Of a stretch of DNA of 64,000 nt, positions 11,759-23,336 are shown piece after piece. Origin of the DNA: Roridomyces roridus (lineage: Eukaryota; Basidiomycota; Agaricomycetes; Agaricales; Mycenaceae); NCBI GenBank assembly GCA_029378245.1, contig JARKIF010000016.1, positions 682,001 through 746,000 of the forward strand, given 5' to 3'. A program made the position numbers and the translations under genes. The notes beneath the pieces are model-generated. The model was not told the DNA's origin. It did not search any database and saw nothing but the letters and a program-made list of their open reading frames with translations. Each line of letters begins with the position of its first letter. Within the stretch, counting starts at the first letter, position 1.

Positions 11759-12588
11759 ATGCGCTTCACCACTGTGTTTACCGCCCTCGCGGCTTTCGCC
11801 GTCGGCAGCGTCTCCAACGCCCAGTTCTCAGGCGAATCAATCACCAACGCGCTCACCCTCACTGCCCAAAACCATTACGGCTCACCCAATCCGCCCTGGG
11901 TGTTCGGTGCCAAGCCAGGTTTTTCCCACGGTTGTTGCCATAATTCAAGCTAACGTTTGCTAGGTTGGTACTACGGCAAGGGAACTCCCCCGGTTGGAAT
12001 TGCTTGCTTCTTGGACGAGGTAGGCGTCGTACTTCACCAGGGCGTTTGACCAAAAAACTGACGCGCTTGTAGCTCTTCTGCGAGCTCTTGGAGCTGTTCC
12101 CATTCTGCTTCCACTGCCCCAAGCCCCCGCCCCCACCCCCGCCGCACAAGCCCCCGCCGCCCCCGGAGTACAGCCCCAGCTTTTACAACGAGACGTGCGC
12201 TACGCAGGACTCGAGCTTCATGACTTTCGGTTTGGTCGACACCGTTGCTGGTGCGTATTTGCTCGCTTCCCGTTTGTTCGGAATACACGAGGGATTGATA
12301 ATACCCGACAGACTGCGAGGCCATGTGCGACACCGTCTCTGGATGCACCTTTGTCAACACGTACTTTGATATCAACGGCAAGGTACGATCTCTCTTGTCT
12401 GACTAGCTGGAAGATAACTAAACCCCTTTGAATCGCAGAACGGCAGCACCCTCCTCACCTGCTCGCTCTTCAGCAAATGCCTCACGGACGCCTCGAACGA
12501 CAACTGTGGTGGGCAGGACCAGGGCAATGGCGGGCTGACGGAGATTCAGAACTCGTCTGGGTTCTGCAAGGCCAAGCCTACTGCTTGA
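11759..12588 (+). CDS. Cysteine-rich secreted protein, member B
   Basis: Signal peptide MRFTTVFTALAAFAVGSVSNA, then PNPPWVFGAKPG and, after an intron, YYGKGTPPVGIACFLDE. The next exon encodes LFCELLELFPFCFHC and a striking proline spacer, PKPPPPPPPHKPPPPPEYSP (12119-12178). The core is ETCATQDSSFMTFG, AMCDTVSGCTFVN and TLLTCSLFSKC, ending NCGGQDQGNGG and GFCKAKPTA. It aligns with member A over its whole length, including intron positions. The polyproline tract is longer than in A and absent from C, so spacer length is evolving. Secretion is well supported; function is not known. Confidence 0.82.
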
Positions 12589-13091
12589 ACTGCGAGAGGA
12601 CTTTGAGATGTTGATGAAAACTCGAGAGTTGATGAAAGGGACTTTTTTGGATACAGAACGGATTATATTTTTACTTGGTTGTCTTTTTTCTTGGGACGCG
12701 CGTCAAACTTTTATTTTACCTTGATACGAGGGCTCGAAGTTGAAGTTGAACATATCACGTGCTCCTGGTTGAAATTTCCTCCAGCCAACCTCAGCCAGCT
12801 GCAAATTTGGAACATTCAGCACGCCATAGTTGACAAACGGACTTCTCAGTTGCTCTAAAACTCTATCATAAGCATGTCTTTTGGTGGCAGCTTGACCCTG
12901 GTCCCTGGCATCATGTCAGTGATCCTCTCAGCGGAGTCAGCGCTGGCGACCGCGGTGCCGAAGCCCGGGAACTCGATATTTGAATGGTAGTGGCACTATT
13001 GGGGAGATAGAACTTGATATCGGCGAAACTCAGTTAAACGGCGCTGGTATAAAAACCACAACTCGAAGCACTTTCGGAAGACAAGGCCAAA
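12589..13091. other. Intergenic, 500 bp with promoter of member C
   Basis: No gene. TATAAAAA at 13048-13055 lies 44 bp upstream of the member C start codon. Confidence 0.5.
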
Positions 13092-13741
13092 ATGCACCTC
13101 GAGCTCTTTCTCGCGCTCACCCTCAGCACCGCCGGTGCTGTAGCCCGAACCTCGAGCGCGCCCACCTCCGCATTCAACACAACAGAGACGTTATCCCCAC
13201 CGGCGTCGAGTACATCGAACTCTGGTGGGCCTCGAACTGCGCAACGGTGGACGCGAGCTACATGACGTTCTTCTTGACCGACACCGTCGACGGTAAGCAC
13301 CCAATGTCATTCTAATACAAGACGGGTGACCATCCGATCTACGAGCTAGAATGTATGGCTCAGTGCGACTCTACCAGTCACTGCACTTTTGTCAATCCCC
13401 ACTACGATGTAAACCGCATGGTGAATGGGCTGTGGGCCACTCCAAACAAACCTTTTCTACAACATTGAATCGTCTTACCCAGGGCTGCGACGCTAGCATG
13501 CAGCTCACCTGTTCTCTCTTCACGTGAGGCTGCCCTTCGCTGCAGCAGCATAAGTTCAATAGATCTAATGTTTTTCTTCACGACCAGCGAATGTCTTTCG
13601 GTTACCGCGAACACCAACTGCGGCGGGCAGGATCAAGGCGGGGACGAACCGGAGCCCGGCTCGCCGACTGCAATAGTCGACTCTTCTGGGTATTGCAAAT
13701 CCAGCCCCACGATCTGGGGGCGTCGAATTAAAGTCTACTAA
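13092..13741 (+). CDS. Cysteine-rich secreted protein, member C (no proline spacer)
   Basis: The ATG at 13092 opens a short signal peptide (MHLELFLALTLSTA). The core is in another frame and needs an intron of about 13135-13187: GVEYIELWWASNCATVDASY, then DECMAQCDSTSHCTFVN, QLTCSLF and NCGGQDQGGDEPEPGSP, ending YCKSSPTIWGRRIKVY. Later introns (13293-13350, 13420-13480, 13524-13588) have good ends and match the paralogues. Compared with A and B it lacks the proline spacer and the N-terminal PPW segment, so it is about half as long. The first exon join is the weak point; if wrong, the gene has a frameshift. Confidence 0.65.
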
Positions 13742-13808
13742 TTTATATCGGGCAAGTAAGGATGGATGAATATGAACGTCAGCTAACAGAAAGTTCCGAA
13801 CTCACACT

Positions 13809-14819
13809 CTATAACCTGGCCCTTTCCATCCGCTCCGTCATCGCCTTCCAAAACTGGTCCGCATCCACAAACCCAACCAAAAGCACCTCATCTCCCTTTC
13901 CCTTCCTCATCAGCCCTCGAAAAAAATCTGTCGCCTCCTCATCGCGATGCCAAAATCGGACATCATCCACATCCTTCCTGAACGGCGCTGCAGCAGTGAA
14001 ATCCAACGATCCCCGAAAGACGAACGTGGATTCGTCAAATGTCGCCATGGGGGATATGAGCAGGGCCTCGCGGTGTCGCAAGGAGATGGTGCGAGCGATG
14101 GTGAGGTGCTCCGGTAGGGCTTTCCTCAAGGATTTTTTCCCGCGCGGCACTCGAGGGTACGTTTTGCCAAACACCTTCTCCGACTGTACCAAGCTGCTCA
14201 ACACGGCAGCGAGCGTCGTCACCCACAGTCCATTGGGGTGAAGAGGAATGACGTTGGCGAACAGCTGAGCGAAGAGTTGCGCCATGATACCTGTCCTTTG
14301 AAGCGAAGGACTCGATACAGTGAGTCCTGTATGTAGGACGGCGCGGCCATCAGGCAGGTCGGGGACAGTGAGGTACACAGCAGAGGTGAATGCCACGGGT
14401 TGAGATCCATGCGGCGAAGGTTCGTCGTCTTCGTCGCCAGAGTATGCGAGCAGGATAAGCTTGTCGTCCAGCGCGTCTGGTCTGGAGCTCAAGCACTGGT
14501 AGTCTGGCACAGGATTCAGACCTGCCCTCGCCACTGACAGTAGATCTCGGCGCAGCAGCTCCTGCTCGGACGAGGAGAGAGTGAGCCCTGGGCGGTTGTA
14601 GAAGCGGAAGAACATATCGGAGGTAGCCCACAAAACACCTTTATAAGACGGCTTTCCGTAATCTGCGGAGGTCAAATTTGGGAGGCCGTGAAGGCCGTTC
14701 AATTGGCCCGGAGTTGCGAAGCTACCGGGCCAAGAGTCGACGGCTGTGTTTTTGGAAGAGAACTTGCAGAAAAGCGGATCTTTAGCCCGAGAAGGAAGTC
14801 CGTACTTAGAAATGACCAT
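13809..14819 (-). CDS. Conserved-looking protein of unknown function
   Basis: A single long exon of about 336 codons starting MVISKYGLPSR at 14819; the frame is open further upstream but without ATG. The sequence is globular, with no signal peptide or membrane helix. A central stretch (FTSAVYLTVPDLPDGRAVLH, then LTVSSPSLQRTGIMAQLF) recalls the beta4-alpha3 region of GNAT-fold acetyltransferases, where a Q/RxxG pattern binds acetyl-CoA, but the motif is incomplete. It ends close to member C (68 bp) in convergent orientation. I do not assign a function; a GNAT-like fold is a guess. Confidence 0.7.
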   Translation of the reverse strand: MVISKYGLPSRAKDPLFCKFSSKNTAVDSWPGSFATPGQLNGLHGLPNLTSADYGKPSYKGVLWATSDMFFRFYNRPGLTLSSSEQELLRRDLLSVARAGLNPVPDYQCLSSRPDALDDKLILLAYSGDEDDEPSPHGSQPVAFTSAVYLTVPDLPDGRAVLHTGLTVSSPSLQRTGIMAQLFAQLFANVIPLHPNGLWVTTLAAVLSSLVQSEKVFGKTYPRVPRGKKSLRKALPEHLTIARTISLRHREALLISPMATFDESTFVFRGSLDFTAAAPFRKDVDDVRFWHRDEEATDFFRGLMRKGKGDEVLLVGFVDADQFWKAMTERMERARL

Positions 14820-15080
14820 AAGAGACCCGAGAGAGCCATAACACAGTCCAGAAGACAAAGTAGAAGGTCATCCTCGAGCCGCAGATGGACATGGTACATG
14901 GTACGGAGCAGAAGCCAAACAAGCGAATGCAAACATATCCCAAGATCCAATTTACTACGCAGTGTACATGCTCTAAATTATATCCACTGGACCAAAATAT
15001 ACTACAAGATGCATTACAGAGTCCCTGAGCACGGATGCTGCTCTCCAGAATAATATACGTTTTGAAGATGTAATGTCGCT

Positions 15081-15801
15081 TCACAATCTAGGCGACTGAG
15101 GGGCGGGAACTGGCGCGTACTTTGCCTGGACGAAACTCAGCGAGCTGTCGACGAAGCAAAGGCGAGGGACACGCACCATCTCGTTCTCCTTCCTCTGGAA
15201 ACCACACTTGACGTAGAAAGCTGGAGAAACACATGCATGCATGAGCCGACGTGGCACGCGGTGCGGGGGCGGGGGATCAAAGAACTCACGAATGTTATCA
15301 TCGCTGCAATTCAGAATCGTCTTGTAGCACCCTCCGCTCTCGCTAATGTGCGTCAACGCCTGGATAATCCGCAGACCAAGCTTCTTCCCCTGCTGCTGCT
15401 TGTCCACGGCAATGTCCTCAATGTGCCCGACGCTGCTCAGCCCGTGCAGGAACTTGCGCTCGACGAAGAGCGAGCCGGCGCCCACGATCTTGTCCGTCTT
15501 CTTGTCGACGATGACGAGGGAGTAGTAGGTCTTGGCTGCCGCGCGCATGCTATTGAATTGGGCGACCCAGGCTGCTTCACCGAGGTCGGTCGCGACGGTG
15601 AGAACGGCAAGTACGGAGAGGTGCCCTCGGCGGTGGTCTGTCGACGCGAGGGGACGGATCTACGAGCGGTATTCAGTGGCGGGTTTAGACGCAGGGGTGC
15701 CAACGCACATGGACATCGGGATGAAGTTGGCTCTTGACTTCAGGAGAGATGAGGTCGGCCGGAAAGAGAAGGTCGAGCTCGTTGTCTGGCGTGAAGGACA
15801 T
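15081..15801 (-). CDS. GNA1: Glucosamine 6-phosphate N-acetyltransferase
   Basis: Makes N-acetylglucosamine 6-phosphate from glucosamine 6-phosphate and acetyl-CoA, on the route to UDP-GlcNAc for chitin, GPI anchors and N-glycans. Exon 1 (15801-15709) encodes MSFTPDNELDLLFPADLI. After an intron (15708-15660) comes IRPLASTDHRRGHLSVLAVL. The GNAT core has SVGHIEDIAVDKQQQGKKLG (the acetyl-CoA loop is QQQGKKLG), then YKTILNCSDDNI, and after the second intron PFYVKCGFQRKENEMVR. All hallmark blocks of fungal GNA1 are present. Length is about 180 residues, slightly over the usual 150-160 because of the C-terminal tail. Expected to be cytosolic and essential. Confidence 0.95.
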
Positions 15802-16184
15802 GGCTAGGGAGTCTAGTTGGTGGTGGGGTGGTGTGGGTACAGGGCGGCCATTTTAATCCAGCGCCGTTGCGTCACTGCCACAAACGGAAGCTGATCACGG
15901 CTGTCACAGCGAACGTTTGAACTGCCTGTGATCAACGTATTCAATGGGCGGCCTTTCGTTGTCGGGAAGAAAGTGACAAAAATACTCAGGCTCGGAGACA
16001 TTTCACAAAATCAGAACTCAAGTTTACGACTTTTAAACAAGTTTATAAACAATTTTGGATGCATAGGATGGTCGCACTGAAAAACCAGATGCGAAAGACC
16101 TTCAAGGCAACCTTCTGCCCGAGAAGCCTGATCCTGTCACGGTCAGAAAAATGACGTTGGCCAAGGGCACAGAAACATACCTAG
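15802..16184. other. Intergenic, 380 bp
   Basis: Holds the GNA1 promoter on the reverse strand and the 3' end of the DUF6534 copy 2 transcript. No distinct element seen. Confidence 0.5.
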
Positions 16185-17475
16185 TCAAACGGCCACACCC
16201 AACTTGTCCTCCACGAACTTGAACTCTGTCGGATCGAGTTGCAGCGTCAGGCTCTCGGAAATCGACCTCCAAAGCGGCGGAGTGACAGCCTCGAACACAA
16301 GCGAATTTACCGACGTCTGTGTTTCCTCCTCCGAGTCCTCATCAACCATGAGCAATCGGTTGTTGAATAGCACAAGCAGCGCGTTGCTGTATATTTTGCA
16401 CAACACGAGGGCCAAGGCTTCGTGTAGTCCATTGTGCTCTTTGATGAAAAATACGAGGTCGACGATGGCAGCGAGGGCGGTTATGGTGCCCGTCTCAATC
16501 GTTAGTCGGATAACTTCGAAGAAAAGTCAGCCGAATTTCAACAACAAAGACAATGACTTACGGCGGGTCACTATGCCATTACAACTACTCGTCGCCTTGT
16601 TTCCTCGACGGTTCAGAAGCTGGAGACGGATCGTTTGAGTGGAAAGGATGGTACACGCTCAACTCACACAATAAGTCATCAACGCTGCGATAACAGTGTC
16701 CACCAGCGCGCTCCCGCCCAGTCGAGTCGCCACCGCTCGAACGAGGTCGGGGGATCGGTTCTCCTCCGATGCATCCAAGTACGTCTGAATGAGATGAGTC
16801 ACGGTGTTTTCGTCTTTGGCAAACTCACATAATATCCCGCAGCAACACCCGCGCCGAGTTGGATCAGGGCAAGAAAAACAATGAACGCGAATGTGGTACG
16901 TGACCGCGAGATGTTCCATATGCGCCAGCCGTAATATAGCTGGTATCCGTGAAGAAAAGAACAAGAAGCGGTGAGTCGACCCACCTGGACTATAGCCGAA
17001 ATGGTGCTGGTGAGGATTGGGACATCGAGGAAGGTGGTGTACAGCTCGTACAGATCAGGGACGTTGCCCCACCCGTACACGAACCATCTGAATCCGTCAT
17101 ACGTCGTCAAGCACGTCTGCACCCAGTCTAATATATAGGTGACATAAACTACAAACGAAATTAGTTGACCTTTTTCTTACAGAAAAAGAGGTGTTCACTC
17201 ACCGATAATCTTCGATATCCGTCTGTCCTTCGGAAAACTGACGTGGTAAACGTAGACTTGCGCACTAAGGATACCAAGGAGGGCCCAGTTGAGGAGGAGA
17301 CCTGTTGGCTACGTCAAAGTGGCGTCTGTGAAGAATTTGGAGCACCCTGACCGATGAGCCTTGGACCAGCTCTGATTAAATCAGACACAAACTCCAGAAG
17401 ACGCCTTGCGACTCACAGCCAGATTATGTCCTCGCGAGAGGGATCCGTAGGTGGTGGGGTCAGGACGTGGACCAT
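16185..17475 (-). CDS. DUF6534-family seven-helix membrane protein, copy 2
   Basis: Paralogue of the gene at 5.2-6.4 kb. It starts [19 protein letters not shown] at 17475. After a small exon (AGPRLIG), it continues LLLNWALLGILSAQVYVYHV, SFPKDRR, DWVQTCLTTYDGFRWFVYGW, then YYGWRIWNISRSRTTFAFIV, ETGTITALAAIVDLVFFI and LCKIYSNALLVLFNNR. The hydrophilic C-terminus carries an acidic DEDSEEE patch and differs fully from copy 1. About six introns, all with acceptable ends. The two copies are separated by 9.8 kb of unrelated genes, so this is not a simple recent tandem duplication. Function of the family is unknown. Confidence 0.87.
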
Positions 17476-18578
17476 TGTGATAAAGGTGCCTCTTGTCAAG
17501 GAGTTTATAGCTACTGCGAGCCAAGCGTAAGTGCGCCTTAGCTTTCATTCTTCGGTGATTCGAGGAACTTCAGGGTCCTTTGTGGTCGGGATACCCGGGC
17601 GTGGGCATTGTCGGCAAGCTTCCAAAGAGAGCAAATTGCTATACAAAGCAAATTGTGCGAAGGATTAAGCGTTGTCTGCTCTTTTGCAGCGTACGCCGTA
17701 GAGGGAAATGCTGTCGAGGTGATGCCGTTGCGACCGATAGCGACTCTACAACGTCGACGAGAGGCTCGAGATTGACCAAGTGAAGCCGGATTTCAGGGAA
17801 GACGGCCAAACGTAAGGTCAAAGCGAGGATGAGCGCATTAATGAGCCTTAACCAGGCAGATACTGGCAGAACGCAATGAGGCTGAATCAAGCAATGTCGG
17901 GCATCTCCGGCCATCAAATTTTCAAATGACTTGTTCCTCTCTTCCACTTCAGAAACAGAGATTTTAGTTGCTCGAAGCCCGGCCAATTCTCACCACACGA
18001 ACTTGAAGGGCGGGCTCATCCTGGCATGATGCAAGACGAAACGAGAACTCAACACAGGCGTGTCAGTCCTGGTCCGCTGATCCGACTCTCCGAGTTGCTC
18101 TGGTGCAGGGCTTGTTCAGGGCAGGGTCAGGCCCCAGGCCTACCAATCCATAATACAGCACCGCCCGCTGGCGAATAGCCCCAATGACTCTCAAAATTAC
18201 CGCCGATTTCGTCAAGACATCGTCATATCCCGCGGTCGGAGGAGCTGACTTTTTCCGAATCGGCTAGCCGTAATTCTGCTGGGCGTATAATCTTTCCCCA
18301 AGTCATCTCTTCTGATATCAGTCCAGCTACCATTGAAATTTGGCTCGCTGTCGGGGGACTTTACTGAAATCCGTCGGGCATTTCTCTCAACGAACACTTG
18401 AACCTGTTCGGAGGTGCTCGGCGACATCGGGAATCATTACTCTAGCCATTCATGAGGACAATGTACCCATGTGGAGATTCCCCACCGGTGACCGCTCCCT
18501 ACCCGTCGCGGGACCGTGTTGCCTGGGCTGTGCTGTACCCGAGAGTATATAAAGGAATGATCGGGCGGGCACGCGAGC
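17476..18578. other. Divergent intergenic region, 1.1 kb
   Basis: No gene recognised between DUF6534 copy 2 (reverse) and the SPX-RING gene (forward). TATATAAAG at 18546-18554 lies 25 bp before the SPX-RING ATG, so the transcribed leader must be very short or start further upstream. Confidence 0.5.
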
Positions 18579-20112
18579 ATGCATTTTTCCAAAGTCTATG
18601 CTCAACTTCTTCAAGATCTCCCTCCAGAGCTCGCCGAAAATAGTTTTCAGTACCGAGAGGTGCGTCGACTTCATTCTGCACCCGCCCATCATCTTCTGAC
18701 CCTTCTTTCCAGCTCAAAAAGCTGATCAACCAAATTGCGACCGAGTTGTTGGCTCTTGGGCTTGAGCCTACAGTTCTACACAATTTGCTGCAATCCGAGG
18801 GGAAGGGGAAGGGAAAGGAGAAGGAGACCGCACCCACCGTCTTCTATGAACTCGACACCACGTCTGGCAAGATTGAACCGCGTCTGCGCTTGTGGGTCGA
18901 GCCCCCGACCAGTCGCGTCGAGGAAGTTGGAGAATTCGAGATAGAAGGTTCATCTTCACTCTCTTCCCAGGTTTCTCTGTCCTCCGCTCTGCAGCGGCAC
19001 CCAGAGTTCTTGTCGGGGCTCAGAATAGGGAGCCAAGTGGAGGTCGTCATCCCACTTACCTCTGACTCTGCTTTCTTTCAGCTACTGGCAACGAGCCTCC
19101 AAACCCTCCAGGCGCATCTCGTCACGATCAATGCACAGTTCGTCCGGACACTGGTCGAGTTGACTAAAACCGTGTCCGACTCTGCTCGGCCTGCATCATC
19201 TACCTCGTCGGGATTTAGAGTCCTCTCTGGGCTCAAGAGTGACGCAGGTGGCGTGCGCGTCGGGGCATCAAGCGCCAAGAGCGACTTGAATGCATGGCGG
19301 GAAATCTTTGCGCTCTATGTCGAAACCGAGATTTTCGAGAGCATTCACGAACGGGACCGGGGTGAACGGTCTGTTGAAGAAGCCCAAAACCGGCTCAGGA
19401 AGTTCGCCGACCGGATGACGGCACGAGGACTAAAGGACGGTCATCTTATGAAGCTCAAGCAGAGCCAGGACGCCTTGGACTGTTTTCTCCAGCTCAACGT
19501 CTTCATCTTGAACGTAAAAAAGGTGCTTATATCACCCACTTCGGACTGTCCAATCTTAATATCTCTTCAGTTCGAGCTCGCTAACGCCGAGGCAACGCGG
19601 AAAATTCTGAAAAAGCGTATGAAACGCACCGCACTCCCCACGACAGATTCGAACAACCTGAACTCCCTATCTCTGATACCTGTAATCGACGGTTCTCTTC
19701 CGCGAATTCTGGTACAGGAGCTCGGTACCACACTGCTTCCTATCATCCCGTCGCTCGAGGACTATCAGTGCTTCATCTGTATGAGTCTCGCGTTTAAACC
19801 CATCCGGTTAGCTTGCGGGCATCTCTTTTGCGTGCGTTGCCTCGTCAAGATGCAGAAGAGGGGCAACGGAGACTGCCCGATGTGCCGCTCGCCGTGTGTA
19901 CTCGTTGCAAACAGATGTACGTTGTATCCGTGCTTGGTTCAACTTTGCTGATGTTTCGCATTTTAGCCAACGTCGATTGGGCGATGCTCAATTTCATGAG
20001 GGACTGGTTTCCAGAGGAAGCCACCGTCAAGCTCAAGCAGAACGAGCGCGAGGCTGCTCAAGAACAGCTTGAGGAGCTCGGTCTTCCGGAGGAGCGTTGC
20101 ATCATGATGTAG
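18579..20112 (+). CDS. SPX-RING E3 ubiquitin ligase
   Basis: The N-terminus reads MHFSKVYAQLLQDLPPEL and, after the first intron (about 18658-18712), LKKLINQIATELLAL, which is the SPX signature that senses inositol pyrophosphates/phosphate. The rest of the SPX domain follows past residue 250, with ANAEATRKILKKRMKRT (the basic SPX helix) after a second intron at about 19519-19570. A C3HC4 RING finger lies near the C-terminus: CFICMSLAFKPIRLACGHLF then CVRCL and CPMC. The last exon encodes WAMLNFMRDWFPEEA and a glutamine/glutamate-rich helix. Domain order and length (about 470 residues) fit fungal SPX-RING ligases linked to phosphate homeostasis. Inference: cytosolic or vacuole-associated ligase. 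Confidence 0.92.
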
Positions 20113-20168
20113 AGTTCGGAAACAAATACGCAAGACATACATTGAAACCACCGATGTCAGAACCAGAA

Positions 20169-21245
20169 CTACTCGTCTAAATCCAGGTTGGTCGATACAT
20201 CTCTCCAATCGTCAATCACCTTCAACATGCTGTGGCATTTCTCACTAATACCCTGCACCGCTACGTCCCCGAGCAGAAGATAAAGCGGCCACGGTCGTCC
20301 AGCAGCCTTCCCCTCCCCTCGAACAACATCCGTTAGAACCTCCATTGCCTTGACCGGGTCACCTTTGATAAACCCATCAATAGTCTCGAACCACTTGATA
20401 TACTTTTCGCGATCGGCATCGTAGTCGGGGATCTTGTTGTCCAAAAAGTACGGTACGGAACCCAGTGCATGAGTCCGGAAAGCCGCTGGCTCGACGATGA
20501 GCATGCGGATTGAGAATGGGGCGATTTCGGACGCGAGAGTTTCGCTGAGGCAGCGGAGGGCGGCTTTGGATGATGCGTAGATACCTGGGCGGATATTTCA
20601 GCGGCGTAATAGAGAAGGAAATATTAACTCCGACCAGTGGATGGGTTTTCGGGTCGCCAGCTGGTTCTAGAACCCATCATGACGATGGTTCCGGACCTCT
20701 TTGCGCGCATGTATGGGAGGACCGCATTGGTTACATCCAGCGTCCCGAAGACATTTGTCTAATGAGGTTAGTGATAGTTTTGCGAGCTTAGCTTCAGGAA
20801 CAGTATTCACCTCAAATTGCCGCCTCAACTCGGTGGAACTATCCCAAGAGTGAGTTAACCCCAAGATTAATGCCAATGAAAAGTCACCCCGCCTCCTCTA
20901 ACAACCCTTTGGCTCCGTATCCAATATTGTTGACCAACACATCAATATGCCCCCAAAACTCGACGGCGCGAGCAATCACACCCTTGATCGTCTCTTGGCC
21001 GGAAACGACATCGAGCTCCAACAGTCGGACGTTCTCCGCGTGGGGTTCATTCAGGTAACGTTCAATCTGTGAGAGCGCCCGTGCCGTCGCGATAACGCGA
21101 TCTCCGCGAGCCAGGACAGATCGGACGAGACATTCACCAAAGCCGCCCACCGCCGAGGTCCCTTGACGTTCGGGTCAGTGGGTCTGCGAACAACAAGAAA
21201 GGGAGTACAAGTACCGGTAATGAGCCACACTTGCTGAGTTTCCAT
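20169..21245 (-). CDS. Short-chain dehydrogenase (SDR)
   Basis: Complete paralogue of the partial gene at the left edge. It starts METQQVWLITGT and after an intron continues SAVGGFGECLVRSVLARG, giving the TGxxxGxG cofactor loop. NNIGYGAKGLLEEAG replaces the usual NNAG. Later exons carry NVFGTLDVTNAVLPYMR, SGTIVMMGSRTSWRP and IYASSKAALRCLSETLAS with the YxxxK catalytic pair. The C-terminal part (KAMEVLTDVVRGEGKAAGRP) identifies the same subfamily as gene 1. It is convergent with the SPX-RING gene, with 56 bp between stop codons. Substrate unknown. Confidence 0.9.
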
Positions 21246-21618
21246 CTTGCGTCGTGGTCAAGTCGTGGTGGGAGTGGCCGAATGACTCGACTCTTACTTG
21301 ATCCGTACTAGTCCTTCTGGCAGATGGCCGATGCCCGGATGCCCACATATTAACTTGAGCGCGGCCATCCGGGCTGCGGTTCAAAAAATGACGAAAGTTG
21401 GACGCGACGCGGCGCGTACATATCAGTGGCATCACCAACATCGAGATCATATGATCGTTCGAGTGACCAATTCAAAACTATTCATGTCAAAAAAAACCGC
21501 CGCAGTTGAGCAGAAAATACATCAAAAAATACACGTACAGGGTCCAGAATACTCGGCATGGCAGTGCATGTAACCAACTAGAAAATTGAGTGCATCCAGA
21601 CCGTTCCAGTACGCGGAT
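21246..21618. other. Intergenic, 370 bp
   Basis: Promoter region of the reverse-strand SDR and 3' region of the next reverse-strand gene. Nothing else recognised. Confidence 0.5.
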
Positions 21619-22358
21619 TCACGCTCGGCCCTTACCCTTATCTTTCCCAGATCTCAACACATCCTCCAAAAACTCAACAGCCTGCGGCGGAAATCTCTCA
21701 TCCAAGGGCTCCAGATTGAGAGGCACAACAACTGGCCAGTGATAATAGCTCGAGATTGGGTATGTGAGCTGGATGCTCGCCCGAGGTGGCGGGTATGACC
21801 GCGTGTTCCAGTCTACACGAAAGACACCGCTCGTGCATCTGCCTTGAAAGATGTAGGTGCTCGTCAAGGGCAAAACCCGGCCGTAGATGTCGTGTGTGCG
21901 GGTGTGGTGCCAAAATCCGTATTTGCTCGATGCCACGGAGGACCGGATGGCAGCCAGGCCCGCCTCGAATGCGCGGCACGCATGCTCCGTGGCGCTCTCC
22001 AGCCGCACGTCGCACGTCAAGATGAACCCGTGCTGCAGTCGCCATGTAAGTCTAGGTATACGGCGGGTAACACCATGATCTCGCTACGCACCTTTGTCCT
22101 TCCAATGGGTGGCACAGGGCAGGAAGGTGTAGGAGGTTGCAAAGGATACTCCACTGTACCATAGAACTCTCCGATGTGCGGCGTGAAATGGTGATACACG
22201 CCCCCTCGGCCTTGGGCTGACGACGCGAGGAGCATGATCCCTGTCTTGCCACTGAACGCATACGCCTTGACCACCTCGATCGACGCAAGCTGCTCGCTGA
22301 GGCCCAAGGCAAAATGACATAGACTGCTGTCGGCGACTTCGGATTCGTGCCATGGCAT
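21619..22358 (-). CDS. Unknown protein, two exons
   Basis: Starts MPWHESEVADSSLCHFALG at 22358. Exon 1 ends in PPIGRTK at a GTGCGT donor near 22091, and exon 2 begins HGFILTCDVRLESATEHACR after a TGCAG acceptor near 22032. The joined protein is about 226 residues, with no signal peptide or membrane segment. Features are GRGGVYHHFTPHIGEFYG, KYGFWHHTRTHDIYGRVL and YPISSYYHWPVVVPLNLEPL. The even spread of aromatic residues and the clean exon join argue for a real gene. I do not recognise the family. A TATA-like TTTATAT lies about 100 bp upstream, near 22459-22465. Confidence 0.65.
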
Positions 22359-23336
22359 GGTTTTGGTACTGGTGGTCGTGGTGGGGGGAGGAGAAGAGGT
22401 TCGCTTCGACAACAAGGAAGCAGCTGAAAAGAGGGCCACACAAACACGAGGCAGGGTCCTTTATATCGCCCACAAATCGCCCACAAAAGACAATGGCCAC
22501 AGTAACCAATCAAACTTGGATCAAAACCTGGTCAGCGCCGACTCCAAAGTCCTCTTTGCGAAGGATTCCACAACAACTGCCCAGATAGAGCTGCGCACAA
22601 GGGAATACCGCCCTCCCAGGAGATCTGGCAGAAGATCGATTACCGGCCGGAATGCGTCACTGCTCTACAGCTTTTGTCCCATATAAGTTCATAGCCTTCA
22701 ATAAAGCCGTCAAGAGGCCGTCGTGCCGCGGTCCTGGGTTTCACATTAGAACGCCACGAGAGGTAACACGAAGCAGGATATTTGGCTGCAGAGGAGGCGA
22801 GGCAAGTGGGTTTGAGCAAGATGCACCAATTGCCATTTAGGGTAATCGGATGAAGTTCCCACGCCCTTCCCGTCCTCAGTGAGCACTCAGAAGGTTAACA
22901 AAATCTCCGACATTAGCCCCAATCAGGGTAGGAAGAGCAAGGCACGCACGTCAAGAACATATCACACGAGGAGCAAAGGCACACATGCGCGGGAAACGCG
23001 GGTGGAGAAATGTCAAGTCCCAAAGAAGACGATTGTTGTTACAGACAGAGTCAAAGGTGTTGCAGGAGGGTAGAGAGTATGGTAGATAGTAGGTAGCGTA
23101 TGTACTTGGTGGGCAGGCGGTGGTGGTCACAACAGCAAAAAACAGCGTGCATGCTAGCGCTACGGGATGGATGTAGCAGCAGTAGCACGTATTAACGGCA
23201 CAGAGGCCGGGAGGGCAGGGACGCGCAGGGTGGAGGAGAGGATGGAGGAGGCAGTGCGGCATTGGGTAGGTACGCGCTGCGTCATGCGCGGGTATGAACG
23301 AGCCGGGTAGTAGTCGTAGTACGATTTAGGGCGGCA
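22359..23336. other. Intergenic, about 1 kb
   Basis: No gene recognised. It separates two reverse-strand genes; the right part is probably the 3' untranslated region of MO25. Confidence 0.5.
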
